Positions 14,938 through 22,878 of a DNA stretch of 24,318 bases are shown one piece after another (the stretch's first letter is position 1; each line of letters begins with the position of its first letter). The DNA lies in assembly GCA_033809415.1 (NCBI GenBank), contig JAPXLT010000037.1:1-24318 (forward strand). The letters run 5' to 3'. This DNA is from JAQVUB01 sp033809415 (GTDB lineage: Bacteria; Verrucomicrobiota; Lentisphaeria; Oligosphaerales; Oligosphaeraceae). Below the pieces are notes generated by a model. The model worked only from the letters and a program-made list of their open reading frames with translations, was not told where the DNA came from and did not search any database. Both the position numbers and the translations under genes were made by a program.

Positions 14938-17331
14938 ATGAATAAAATGAAACATATTTTCCAGGGATTGTTTTTTATTCTTTTTGCAGTTCTCTGCCAG
15001 CCCTCGATATGGGCTTCCGCAAAATTGCAGTCAGCGAGTTTATTTCAGGGTTCGTCGATGGCCCGCTATTCAGATTCATCGGCATATTTGCACTGGTCGA
15101 TTGTCAATCCGGACGCGGAGGAGGCGATAGTCGTCCTGCAACTCGAGCCGGATAGCGGCGCGAGCGGCGCGATCTATTCGAACCGCATCCGCCTCGGGGC
15201 AAACTCCAGGCTGGAAGGGCGCAGCCTAGTCACCCTTGGCAATTCCGAACGCTACATTGTTTCGCTGATCCAGCAGAACTTGCGCGTTGACAAAAATGAT
15301 ATTCTCTTGCGGCCAACTCCGCCCAACCGGCTGAATATCGCAGTCCTGACAGACGACGATGACTTTCCCGGTGCCAGCGAAATCAGCAAGAATGAATCCC
15401 TGTATCGGCGCTTGCAGTTTTCGAACATCCGGCACAGGAATGCACCTCACCACTTCAATGGGTTTGCCATTTATGACTTGCTGATCCTGCACAAAGCGGA
15501 TTTGACACGCTATTCCACGTTTCAGAAGACGGCCATTCTCGATCACGTCCGCAAAGGAGGAACCCTAGTAATCAGCGCTGCGGAAACCGCCTTTTCTATG
15601 CAGAAAGCAGGGCTTGCCGAGCTGTTGCCATATCAACCGTTAGGCACGCTGGAATACGAAGGTCTCGATGAAGTCCGCCGGTGTTTCGGCTTGGCGCCTG
15701 CCACGCCGCCATTGCGTGACGCAAATGGTGATCTTCTCCCGCCCGTTCTGCAAACCGTCCTCGAGGTCATGACGCCGGAACGTTCGAAGGTTCTTGTGCA
15801 GCAGGCCAACCGTCCGCTGGTTTGCCTTGGCCAGGCCGGTCTGGGAAACCTCATTGGACTCTGCTTCGATCCTTTTCTAGTCTGCAAGGCAGAACCGGAA
15901 TTGACCCAGCCCATCTGGAATACCTTGATCCGCTACAGCAATTATCTGCCGCAAACAATGCAGCCGGATGGGACTGCGCGGGTAAACGAAACCCTTCAGC
16001 ACTTGCAGGGATATGTCATCCCACCGGTTTCCGAGATTCTCCACATCTTCCTGCTTTATGTAGTCAGCGCCATCCTGATCCTGGGCATCGCCTTTCATTT
16101 CAAGCACCCTGCCCTGGGCTGGTGCATACTTTGCATTTTCGGACTGTTCTACACCCTGTTCATCTTCCGAAAAGCCGGGCGCATTGCCGTCAATCAGCCC
16201 GAACACAGCTTCACCGCCATCAGCATGACGCTCTGGGATGGCAATCAGAGCATACTTAGCGGCACCGGCAACCTGTTCAGCAAAACTGACTGCCGCCCAA
16301 CCATCACCGCAAACGCCAACCGGAACTTTTTCCTGCCGCAAAGCCGCAGCAGCGAACACGAGGGAGGCACGGCACTGGCACCAACCCCATTGCATATTAC
16401 GACGGACTGGGCGCAAACCCTCCTGGAAAGAATCTCCCTCCAACAATACCGTCCGCGCACCCTGTGCTGGCAGGCCAGCAGCCAAAATCATGGCCTTGAC
16501 GCAGCGGTGTTGCCGCAGCTGACCTCGGGCGAAAACGGCCTGCAACTGCAAGCATGGAAAATTCCCGAACATCTGAAAAATGCCAAGCGTGCAATTCTGG
16601 TGCTCCCAGGCGGTCTCGTTCCCTTGCAGTTGCTGGACGGCGAGGTCACTGGCACCATACGGCGCTTCGAGGCCATGGAGGCAGACTTGGTCTTCCTTTC
16701 CGCTTCCGCCGGCATCCGTGCCCTTCGCCTGCCCAACCCGACCCTATGCCTGATTTCCACACGAATTACCGAAAAATGCGATCTGCTCGGGATCGACAAC
16801 GGCAAGGAACACTTTTCAGGCTATAACTACCATCTTGAATTTATCCCGCTCGAAACCACTGCCCCGACTGGTAATTTCTTGATTGATTCAGCGTTCATCA
16901 CCATCGACATTCCCCCGAAGTCCATACTGCGGCAGTATTTCCGGCTTGGTGAATTTTCCGACATAGCAATCCAAGAGGGCACATTACAGACTTTTCCGCT
17001 TGATTTCAATATCCATCACACCTTTCACGGCTGCCAGGCCAGCGAAATCCAAATTGCTTTGGACATCAGCGATCCCAGCGGGAAAACATCCTTCAAGCTG
17101 ACCCTGATAGACTTGGACAAACGCAGCATTGAACCTGTACGGCGGGAAGGGAATACCTTCTTCTTCAAGCCGGAAAGCCCGGTCATTGACCCACGCGAAA
17201 ATAAACTCCATGCCATACTTCAGCAGACTGGCAAGTCGGATAGTGGCGGAGGAGGCCTCTCGCAACGCGTCAATTCCTGGAAAATCCTCTCCTGCGACGT
17301 ACAAATCCATTGCGCAAAACCCGGTTTTTAA
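14938..17331 (+). CDS. Large membrane protein with GATase-like domain, probable ABC auxiliary component
   Basis: A 797-residue protein of no named family I can assign firmly. Residues 1-27 are a signal peptide. About 30-125 is a beta-rich domain. About 130-330 has a glutamine-amidotransferase-like fold pattern (LNIAVLTDDDDFPG, YDLLILHKADL, VRKGGTLVISAAE, LGNLIGLCFDPF). Two membrane spans follow at 367-388 and 391-411 with a short turn, so the remaining 385 residues should again face outward. This resembles auxiliary proteins encoded next to ABC-2 exporters (compare GldG/ABC_transp_aux); that link is inferred. The ABC ATPase and permease genes follow. The ATG has no clear ribosome-binding site, and ATG 14947 is an alternative. 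The stop TAA lies inside an alpha module (TTTTTAACAACG), so the repeat may supply it. Confidence 0.8.
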   Translation: MNKMKHIFQGLFFILFAVLCQPSIWASAKLQSASLFQGSSMARYSDSSAYLHWSIVNPDAEEAIVVLQLEPDSGASGAIYSNRIRLGANSRLEGRSLVTLGNSERYIVSLIQQNLRVDKNDILLRPTPPNRLNIAVLTDDDDFPGASEISKNESLYRRLQFSNIRHRNAPHHFNGFAIYDLLILHKADLTRYSTFQKTAILDHVRKGGTLVISAAETAFSMQKAGLAELLPYQPLGTLEYEGLDEVRRCFGLAPATPPLRDANGDLLPPVLQTVLEVMTPERSKVLVQQANRPLVCLGQAGLGNLIGLCFDPFLVCKAEPELTQPIWNTLIRYSNYLPQTMQPDGTARVNETLQHLQGYVIPPVSEILHIFLLYVVSAILILGIAFHFKHPALGWCILCIFGLFYTLFIFRKAGRIAVNQPEHSFTAISMTLWDGNQSILSGTGNLFSKTDCRPTITANANRNFFLPQSRSSEHEGGTALAPTPLHITTDWAQTLLERISLQQYRPRTLCWQASSQNHGLDAAVLPQLTSGENGLQLQAWKIPEHLKNAKRAILVLPGGLVPLQLLDGEVTGTIRRFEAMEADLVFLSASAGIRALRLPNPTLCLISTRITEKCDLLGIDNGKEHFSGYNYHLEFIPLETTAPTGNFLIDSAFITIDIPPKSILRQYFRLGEFSDIAIQEGTLQTFPLDFNIHHTFHGCQASEIQIALDISDPSGKTSFKLTLIDLDKRSIEPVRREGNTFFFKPESPVIDPRENKLHAILQQTGKSDSGGGGLSQRVNSWKILSCDVQIHCAKPGF

Positions 17332-17358
17332 CAACGAAAAAACACGAAAAAACTTGGC
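17328..17358 (+). repeat. Alpha module carrying the stop codon of the preceding gene
   Basis: TTTTTAACAACGAAAAAACA begins inside the last codons of the preceding gene, and its TAA (17329-17331) is the stop. The same TTTTTTAACAACGAAAAGAC sequence begins right after the permease stop at 20455. The next gene-free stretch to 17696 is a variant hairpin, two minisatellites and a gamma element. Confidence 0.65.
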
Positions 17359-17380
17359 GTGGGCTGATCGCCAGCAACCC

Positions 17381-17432
17381 ACACGGACTTTACACGGACT
17401 TTACACGGACTTTACACGGACTTTACACGGAC
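17381..17432 (+). repeat. 11-bp minisatellite (ACACGGACTTT)n
   Basis: Four exact ACACGGACTTT units (17381-17424) plus a partial ACACGGAC. Related 11-bp arrays lie at 20513-20553 (same strand) and 24219-24318 (opposite strand). Confidence 0.92.
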
Positions 17433-17435
17433 AAC

Positions 17436-17532
17436 AAGTCGGACGGGGCGGACGGGGCGGACAAGTCGGACAAGTCGGACAAGTCGGACGGGTCGGACGG
17501 GTCGGACGGGTCGGACAAGTCGGACGGGGCGG
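17436..17532 (+). repeat. 9-bp minisatellite (AAGTCGGAC / GGGTCGGAC / GGGGCGGAC)n
   Basis: Ten 9-bp units from 17436 to 17525 and a partial GGGGCGG. Variants are clustered: AAGTCGGAC, GGGGCGGAC and GGGTCGGAC each appear in runs, as expected from local unit duplication. The array directly follows the 11-bp array and shares its CGGAC core. Confidence 0.92.
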
Positions 17533-17545
17533 TCTTTGTCCGGCA

Positions 17546-17642
17546 TAACGCATTGCGCCGTAGGCGCTTCACCATGCTTAACCCCAGGCTTTAGCCTGGG
17601 GTGAGGGATTCCCCAAAGACAGTGCCTTGTAAAGGCACTACA
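17546..17642 (+). repeat. Gamma three-hairpin element, copy 2
   Basis: GCGCCGTAGGCGC (17555-17567), CCCCAGGCTTTAGCCTGGGG (17582-17601, perfect stem) and GTGCCTTGTAAAGGCAC (17622-17638). It ends about 55 bp before the ABC ATPase start. A further small stem, GTACctttGTAC (17648-17657), follows. Confidence 0.85.
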
Positions 17643-17696
17643 ATCAGTACCTTTGTACCCATGACTTGAAGGTTGGCTTTATTGCGAGGCAGTTAT

Positions 17697-18623
17697 ATGA
17701 TACGAACAGAAAATTTGACCAGGGATTTTGGTGGCGGACGTGGTCTGCATGGGCTTTCCATGCATATTCCGAAAGGGAAGATTTTCGGATATATCGGGCC
17801 GAATGGGGCTGGCAAAACCACCACCATCAAATTACTCTGCAGCCTGTACCGGCCTACTGCCGGGCGCGCCTTTATCAATGGCATCGAGGTCACCCCGGCA
17901 AATGCTGGAAAAATCAAAGCAATTGTCGGTTACATGCCGGATAATTTCGGGGTGTATGACCAGATGAGCGTCTGGGAATATCTCGATTTTTTCTGTGCGG
18001 CCTATCACATTCCGGTACGGCAGCGGGAAAGCCGCATCCGTTCCGTCCTCGAGTTGACCCGTTCGCAGCAAATGATCGATTACCAGGTCGCCTCGCTGTC
18101 CAAAGGCATGACACAGCGCATCGGCATGGCCAAAACCCTGCTGCATGATCCCGAAGTACTCATTCTTGACGAACCGGCTTCGGGACTGGACCCATTCGCC
18201 CGCATCGAAATGCGCAGAACCATCCTCCGCCTGCGGGATTTAGGCAAAACGATCATGCTGTCAAGCCATATCCTCCCGGAACTCGCGGGTGTCTGTGACC
18301 TGATCGGAATTCTGGAAAAAGGACGCATGCTGGCCTTTGGCACTGTCGATGAGGTCAGCAAAAAGGTCAAGGAAAATTTAAAGCTGACGATTATCCTCGA
18401 TTCCGACAGCACTCCTGCAAAAGACATTTGCGAGAATTTTCCCGGTGTGCAAGAGTTGACGGTCACCGCCAATGAGCTGCACTTCCTGTTCACCGGATTG
18501 CGCAACAATCTCCCTGACTTGCTGAACAGCCTGATTCACAAAGGGGTTCGGATCATGGAAATGAGGGAGGAACATGCCGACCTGGAACAGGTCTTCCTCT
18601 CTGTAACACACCAGAATTCCTGA
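17697..18623 (+). CDS. ABC transporter ATP-binding protein (ABC-2/exporter type)
   Basis: A 308-residue ATPase with Walker A GPNGAGKT (34-41), signature LSKGMTQR (134-141, the variant usual in ABC-2 exporters), Walker B VLILDEP (154-160), D-loop SGLDP and H-loop LSSH (H191). A C-terminal extension of about 90 residues is typical of the drug/Nod-factor/CcmA-like group. It is cytoplasmic and would power the permease encoded 29 bp downstream. ATG 17697 is chosen over a TTG at 17673 because GCGAGGC lies 7-9 bases upstream and the protein then starts at the usual MIRTENLTRDFG. It is preceded by a gamma element, which forms its leader or the gap inside an operon. Confidence 0.94.
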   Translation: MIRTENLTRDFGGGRGLHGLSMHIPKGKIFGYIGPNGAGKTTTIKLLCSLYRPTAGRAFINGIEVTPANAGKIKAIVGYMPDNFGVYDQMSVWEYLDFFCAAYHIPVRQRESRIRSVLELTRSQQMIDYQVASLSKGMTQRIGMAKTLLHDPEVLILDEPASGLDPFARIEMRRTILRLRDLGKTIMLSSHILPELAGVCDLIGILEKGRMLAFGTVDEVSKKVKENLKLTIILDSDSTPAKDICENFPGVQELTVTANELHFLFTGLRNNLPDLLNSLIHKGVRIMEMREEHADLEQVFLSVTHQNS

Positions 18624-18652
18624 TCCCGGAAAACGGCAAAAGAAAAGAAGCG

Positions 18653-20455
18653 ATGCAAAAGAACTTTTCCTTCATCACCTCGCTGAAAAAATTGTTCAGC
18701 AACCCGATTCTGCAACGGGAGTTTACCATCGGCGCACGCAGCTGGAAGACGATCTTCGGGGCGGCGCTAACCGTGCTGACCCTGGGGCTGATCCTGTTTC
18801 TGCTCTGGCCTAGAAGCGGAATTTTTTCGGACGCCAACAGCAATGAACTCTTCACCATTTTCCTGGGCGCCGAATTGACATTCATGATCCTACTTACCGC
18901 TGGTTTCACCGCCAGCGCCATCACTTCCGAGCGTGAACGCAGAACCTTTGTCATGTTGCAGACCAGCCTGCTCACTCCAGGTGAAATCCTGACCGGAAAA
19001 CTGATTGGAACGCTTGGCATTTCCCTGGTTTTGTTCTGTGTGTCCATTCCAGTTACGGCAATCTGCGCTTTGAGTGGCGGCATCAGCCTGTCCGCCCTGG
19101 GCAAGGCGCTGACCATCGTCGCCATGTCAACCATCGTTTATGGACTTTTTGGCTTGGCGGTAAGCTCCCTCTGCCAGCGCAGTTACGCCGCGCTGCTGGC
19201 AACCTACATCGGCATCACTATTATGGCTGGCGCCACCTGGCTGCCTTCCGTGCTGCTGAAAATTCCGGCGATGCAGCCGTTCTTCCTGAAGCTGCGTGCA
19301 ATCAGTCCCTATGAAGCCCTGTTTGCCTTGCAGTTTGCCGAAACCTATGAAATCGGCGTCATCGGTGCTTCTGCCGAAAATGTCTTCAGCTTCTTTCTGG
19401 TCAGCATGCTGGTGCTGGGCGCGATCTTTTTTGCCATCTTTGCCCGCTTCATTTTTGCTCCGCCCAACCTGCGGCGCTCGACTACCGTCAGCAAATATGT
19501 CGATACCCGCACCATGATCAAACGAAAACTGGGCTGGCCCTTTTATCTGATCGATCCATTGCGGCGGAAAAAGCCGATCAGCCCCCTGCGCAATCCAGTC
19601 TTCGTTGCTGAAATCCGCAGCAAGATTTTTGGCAATCCCAAATTCATCATTCGTGCGCTGACCATCTGCATCTGCCTGAGCATCGGGATTCTGGTTTTAA
19701 TCGCCGGCCAGGTCGGTGAGACTGATCTGGATAAAATCCGTGCGGTGGCCATTATTTTCCAGCTGGGGGTTGTGGCGATTCTTGCTCCCACGGTCAGCAG
19801 CAGCAGCATTACCGATGAAATCACTCGGGACACCCTGCTGCTACTGCGCCTTTCACCGCTTTCTTCCTTTACCGTTGTTACCGGCAAAATGAAAGCCGCT
19901 TTGCTCTATGTGTTGATCTTCCTGCTCAGCAGCCTGCCGGTTTTTCTCGCGCTCGTCTATCTGGAAAGCACTGCAACCATTGATTTCGCCGGGTTGTTTC
20001 CCAAGGGCTTTTCTGCGGAAGCGCTCGAAACCAGCAAGCTGGCCTGGCAATCGCTCATTGACAATTACTGGCGGGTGGGTGCCTGGATGGGAGTTCTGAT
20101 CACCACCTGCCTGGTGCTGACTGCCGGCGGCCTGTGCGCGTCCTGCTTCTCACCGGGAACTGGCGTCGCCACTGCCATCAGCTATGCTTTTGCCCTGCTC
20201 TTTACCGCCGGCTCGCTGTCCGTACTGCTGTTCAGCACTCGCATCAGCCCCACCATCCAGGCCGCCTTTCTGATGTTCAACCCCTTTATTGCCGCATTGG
20301 AAATCACCCTCGATAATTCCCTGGCCTCCCGATTGCCAAGCCTCTTTGGAAACCGACTCTGGCAAAACCACCTGATCATTTTCAGCATCCTCACGGTGAT
20401 CCTCCTGACCATCTCAGCAATCCGGGTCCATTTCCTCTTCAAAGAGCAAAAATAA
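18653..20455 (+). CDS. ABC-2-type permease, fused two-half protein
   Basis: A 600-residue membrane protein with about twelve hydrophobic spans in two sets of six. Each half contains the ABC-2 coupling motif after its second span: ITSERERRTFVMLQTS..TPGEILTGKL from residue 90 and ITDEITRDTLLLLRLS..SFTVVTGKM from residue 386. This indicates an internal duplication, so one chain may supply both halves of the channel. It lies 29 bp after the ATPase gene with AAAAGAAG before ATG 18653, so the two are co-transcribed. The exported substrate cannot be read from sequence. The stop is followed directly by an alpha module. Confidence 0.88.
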   Translation: MQKNFSFITSLKKLFSNPILQREFTIGARSWKTIFGAALTVLTLGLILFLLWPRSGIFSDANSNELFTIFLGAELTFMILLTAGFTASAITSERERRTFVMLQTSLLTPGEILTGKLIGTLGISLVLFCVSIPVTAICALSGGISLSALGKALTIVAMSTIVYGLFGLAVSSLCQRSYAALLATYIGITIMAGATWLPSVLLKIPAMQPFFLKLRAISPYEALFALQFAETYEIGVIGASAENVFSFFLVSMLVLGAIFFAIFARFIFAPPNLRRSTTVSKYVDTRTMIKRKLGWPFYLIDPLRRKKPISPLRNPVFVAEIRSKIFGNPKFIIRALTICICLSIGILVLIAGQVGETDLDKIRAVAIIFQLGVVAILAPTVSSSSITDEITRDTLLLLRLSPLSSFTVVTGKMKAALLYVLIFLLSSLPVFLALVYLESTATIDFAGLFPKGFSAEALETSKLAWQSLIDNYWRVGAWMGVLITTCLVLTAGGLCASCFSPGTGVATAISYAFALLFTAGSLSVLLFSTRISPTIQAAFLMFNPFIAALEITLDNSLASRLPSLFGNRLWQNHLIIFSILTVILLTISAIRVHFLFKEQK

Positions 20456-20485
20456 TTTTTTAACAACGAAAAGACACGAAAAGGC
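20456..20485 (+). repeat. Alpha module directly after the permease stop
   Basis: TTTTTTAACAACGAAAAGAC then ACGAAAAGG begins right after the stop codon (20453-20455). It is followed by GCTTGGCGCGGACTGATCGC, the same linker as at 17353-17372. The gap 20456-20785 contains only repeats up to about 20682 and then an AT-rich leader. Confidence 0.65.
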
Positions 20486-20512
20486 TTGGCGCGGACTGAT
20501 CGCCCGCAACCC

Positions 20513-20553
20513 ACACGGACTTTACACGGACGGGACACGGACGGGACACGGAC
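20513..20553 (+). repeat. 11-bp minisatellite (ACACGGACTTT/GGG)n
   Basis: ACACGGACTTT, ACACGGACGGG, ACACGGACGGG and a partial ACACGGAC. It occupies the same position between alpha and gamma modules as the larger arrays at 17381-17532. Confidence 0.88.
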
Positions 20554-20565
20554 AACAAATCGGTC

Positions 20566-20682
20566 AGATCAGTCGGATCGGTACAATGCTTTGCGCCGTA
20601 GGCGCTTAACTATGCTTAACCCCAGACTTCAGTCTGGGGTGAGGAACCCACCAAAGACCAGTGCCTTGTAAAGGCACCACAA
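20566..20682 (+). repeat. Gamma three-hairpin element, copy 3, with compensatory changes
   Basis: After a CAGATCAGTCGGATCGG tail of beta come GCGCCGTAGGCGC (20593-20605), CCCCAGACTTCAGTCTGGGG (20620-20639) and GTGCCTTGTAAAGGCAC (20661-20677). Compared with copy 2, the middle stem has G to A on the left and C to T on the right at the paired position, keeping the stem intact. It ends about 105 bp before the HEAT gene. Confidence 0.85.
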
Positions 20683-20785
20683 TCAAACGAGAAAAATTTT
20701 CAAGGCCAGAAACTTGCACATCGTTTTTTAATCTTCCACAAACAGACTTCTGGATGATCGTGCAGATTAATAACAGGATTTCATT

Positions 20786-22645
20786 ATGACATCGCTTGCC
20801 GCCCTCTACAGCACCTTGGTACTGTTTTTTCCTTTCTGGATGCAAATCTGGGAAAAGGAACCCATTTCCAATCAGCATCTGAATGCTCAAGGACATTATG
20901 AAGTCGAGCCACACGTACTCGAGAATCTTATGGATGGACTTCCCATGCTCCCTGCCGATCTGCGCACTCGGATCCTATGCGAACTCAGCGAAGCTCCGAT
21001 CCCGGCGCATCAGAGACTAATGCTGCAATGGCTCGAGAACGAAAAAGTTCCGGAGGTGCAAAGCACGATCCTGCAACTGCTGCAAAAGACCGACCTGCAA
21101 ACAATCCCTGCCACCAAGATAACCGCCTTCCTGAATTCCGATCACGTCGCCACCCTCGAGAGTGCCATCGTGCTCTTCGGACAGCTGCCCAATGCCGACC
21201 TGCAAGAACTGATTCCTTTTCTGGCGCCCGGCAGCGCCCCTACAATTCCGCTGAAACTGCGAATAGCGGCATGGAAAGTCTTCAGCAACCACCCCGAAAA
21301 GGCAAACCTGCTGCAGTCCCGGATTCTGGAATTTCGCCAGGATTCCTCAGTTGAAATTCAGGCTCTGGCGCTTCAGGTGGCCAGCGCAATCCGCCCGCGC
21401 CCCCCGGAAGTCTCCGCCTGGCTCGATCAGGCCGCCGCCGGCTCGAGCCAATTACGCTTAGCCGCCGCACGCGATCCCTTTCCGGAAAATCCTGCACGCC
21501 TACGCACCCTTCTCGAAGATTCGGAGCCTGGCATCCGGCTTGCTGCCTGCGAGGCCAATACAGGTGCATTCCAGGAGTTGATTCTTACCGCTTTGAGTGA
21601 CTCTCACCAAGGCGTGCGTCTGGCTGCCGTCAAAGCCCTGCAACGACATCGAGATTTGAATAACGCGGCGGCTATTAATGCACTGCTGCAATCTTTCTCG
21701 GATTCTTCCCGACAGGTTCGCCAGGAAGCCGAAGCGGCCATCGTTTTGGCAGCAGGTCAGGGCGAAGGTCCGGCCCGCGAGTCTCTGGAACAAGCCCTGT
21801 CCAGTCAAAATTCGCTTCAGCGCCTGCATGCCATGCAGGCGCTGACCCGACTCCTTCAGCGCAGTGCAGTCCCGGCAATCACCGAGCTGATACCTCGGGA
21901 AACGACTTCGGAAAACATCTCAGCCGGCATATTGGCTCTGGCAGCTCTGGCGCCCTCCGGCAGCTGCGGCGAATTGCTGCAACAATATGCAGGACATCCT
22001 TCGCCTTTGGTACGCACAGCAGTCGCCCATGCGGTTGGACGCTTGCAGCCGCCGGGCGGCGAAGCCGTACTGCAAAAACTCTGCCTTGATCAGCAAAGTG
22101 ACAGCGTGCGCATAGAAGCTTTTGCGGCCATGGGATATTTTCCGCAAGGAGTCTTCGCCAAGTCCCTGTTGCAATGCCTGAAAAACACTGCCAAGACGCA
22201 GCCGGACGAACGTCGCAATGCCGCCTGGGCAGCCGGGAAGCTCAATCCTTCCAGCAAAGCGGAAGAAGCACAACTTCTGGAAGTCGCCAAACGCCTTGTC
22301 GTTCAGTGCACCCGTCCAGTAATTCCTGGGATGGAGCCGATGTTTGAAGGGATAGACGTGATTGGCAATGCCATGTTTTCGCTGGTGCAATTGCAAAAAC
22401 GCTTCCCGGCACAAAAGGAATTTGCCGACTGCGCGCAAGTCGTTTTGAAAGTCTATGAAGTTCCTTGGGAAGACGCTATGAATATGACTTTGCAAAGTCA
22501 GCAGATGCCTCCCCCGGTTGATGCGGCATCCAACAGCATGGCATTCCAGGCCAGGCAGTGGCTCAATGGCGAAAAAATCACCACAACCGCAATCCCCTCA
22601 TCAACCCCATCCTTCTCCTATAGCCCATACACCGAAACCCCATGA
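20786..22645 (+). CDS. HEAT-repeat protein with N-terminal hydrophobic segment
   Basis: A 619-residue, mostly helical protein. Residues 4-18 (LAALYSTLVLFFPFW) are hydrophobic and may be a signal anchor or uncleaved signal. From about 35 to 560 it is a chain of HEAT-type repeats; clear ones are SDSHQGVRLAAVKALQ (271-286), SDSSRQVRQEAEAAIV, SPLVRTAVAHAVGRL (406-420) and SDSVRIEAFAAMGYF. Such solenoids serve as binding scaffolds; no catalytic motif is seen. It is the fourth gene in line after the GATase-like protein, ABC ATPase and permease, so it may belong to the same system, although a 330-bp repeat block separates it from the permease gene. The last 25 residues (TTTAIPSSTPSFSYSPYTET) are low-complexity, and a minisatellite starts 16 bp after the stop. 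ATG has CAGGAT 9 bases upstream. Confidence 0.85.
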   Translation: MTSLAALYSTLVLFFPFWMQIWEKEPISNQHLNAQGHYEVEPHVLENLMDGLPMLPADLRTRILCELSEAPIPAHQRLMLQWLENEKVPEVQSTILQLLQKTDLQTIPATKITAFLNSDHVATLESAIVLFGQLPNADLQELIPFLAPGSAPTIPLKLRIAAWKVFSNHPEKANLLQSRILEFRQDSSVEIQALALQVASAIRPRPPEVSAWLDQAAAGSSQLRLAAARDPFPENPARLRTLLEDSEPGIRLAACEANTGAFQELILTALSDSHQGVRLAAVKALQRHRDLNNAAAINALLQSFSDSSRQVRQEAEAAIVLAAGQGEGPARESLEQALSSQNSLQRLHAMQALTRLLQRSAVPAITELIPRETTSENISAGILALAALAPSGSCGELLQQYAGHPSPLVRTAVAHAVGRLQPPGGEAVLQKLCLDQQSDSVRIEAFAAMGYFPQGVFAKSLLQCLKNTAKTQPDERRNAAWAAGKLNPSSKAEEAQLLEVAKRLVVQCTRPVIPGMEPMFEGIDVIGNAMFSLVQLQKRFPAQKEFADCAQVVLKVYEVPWEDAMNMTLQSQQMPPPVDAASNSMAFQARQWLNGEKITTTAIPSSTPSFSYSPYTETP

Positions 22646-22660
22646 AAAGACAGGGACGGG

Positions 22661-22693
22661 GTGGACATTGTGGACATTGTGGACATTGTGGAC
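22661..22693 (+). repeat. 9-bp minisatellite (GTGGACATT)n
   Basis: Three exact GTGGACATT units and a partial GTGGAC, starting 16 bases after the HEAT gene's stop. The core GTGGACA is the reverse complement of the TGTCCAC core at 4571-4649, so the family occurs in both orientations. Confidence 0.88.
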
Positions 22694-22721
22694 GGGACAC
22701 AAATGCACTACGCACCTTTCC

Positions 22722-22862
22722 TACAAATTTTCCGCGCTTTCCGTGGACAAAAAACAAGGTCTGTGCGGATAGTCCAGCCAGTGTAATCCCATCCGTCTGA
22801 GCAACAACCCTATATAAATTTTCGTGTCTTTTCGTGTCTTTTCGTTGTTAAAAAATCTTATG
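22722..22862 (-). repeat. Two reverse alpha-type modules and a beta fragment before the fucosidase gene
   Basis: A variant alpha (AATTTTCCGCGCTTTCCGTG then GACAAAAAA, 22726-22755), a beta fragment (ATCCCATCCGTCTGAGCAAC, then AACCCTATA), and a standard reverse alpha (AATTTTCGTGTCTTTTCGTG then TCTTTTCGTTGTTAAAAA, 22817-22856). The flank ATCTTATGTAACAAGGG overlaps the fucosidase ribosome-binding site. Confidence 0.65.
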
Positions 22863-22878
22863 TAACAAGGGAATCGCA

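Noticed and set aside
17381..17532. Possible CRISPR array
   Set aside because: Repeats are contiguous 9-11-bp units with no unique spacers and there are no cas genes, so these are minisatellites.
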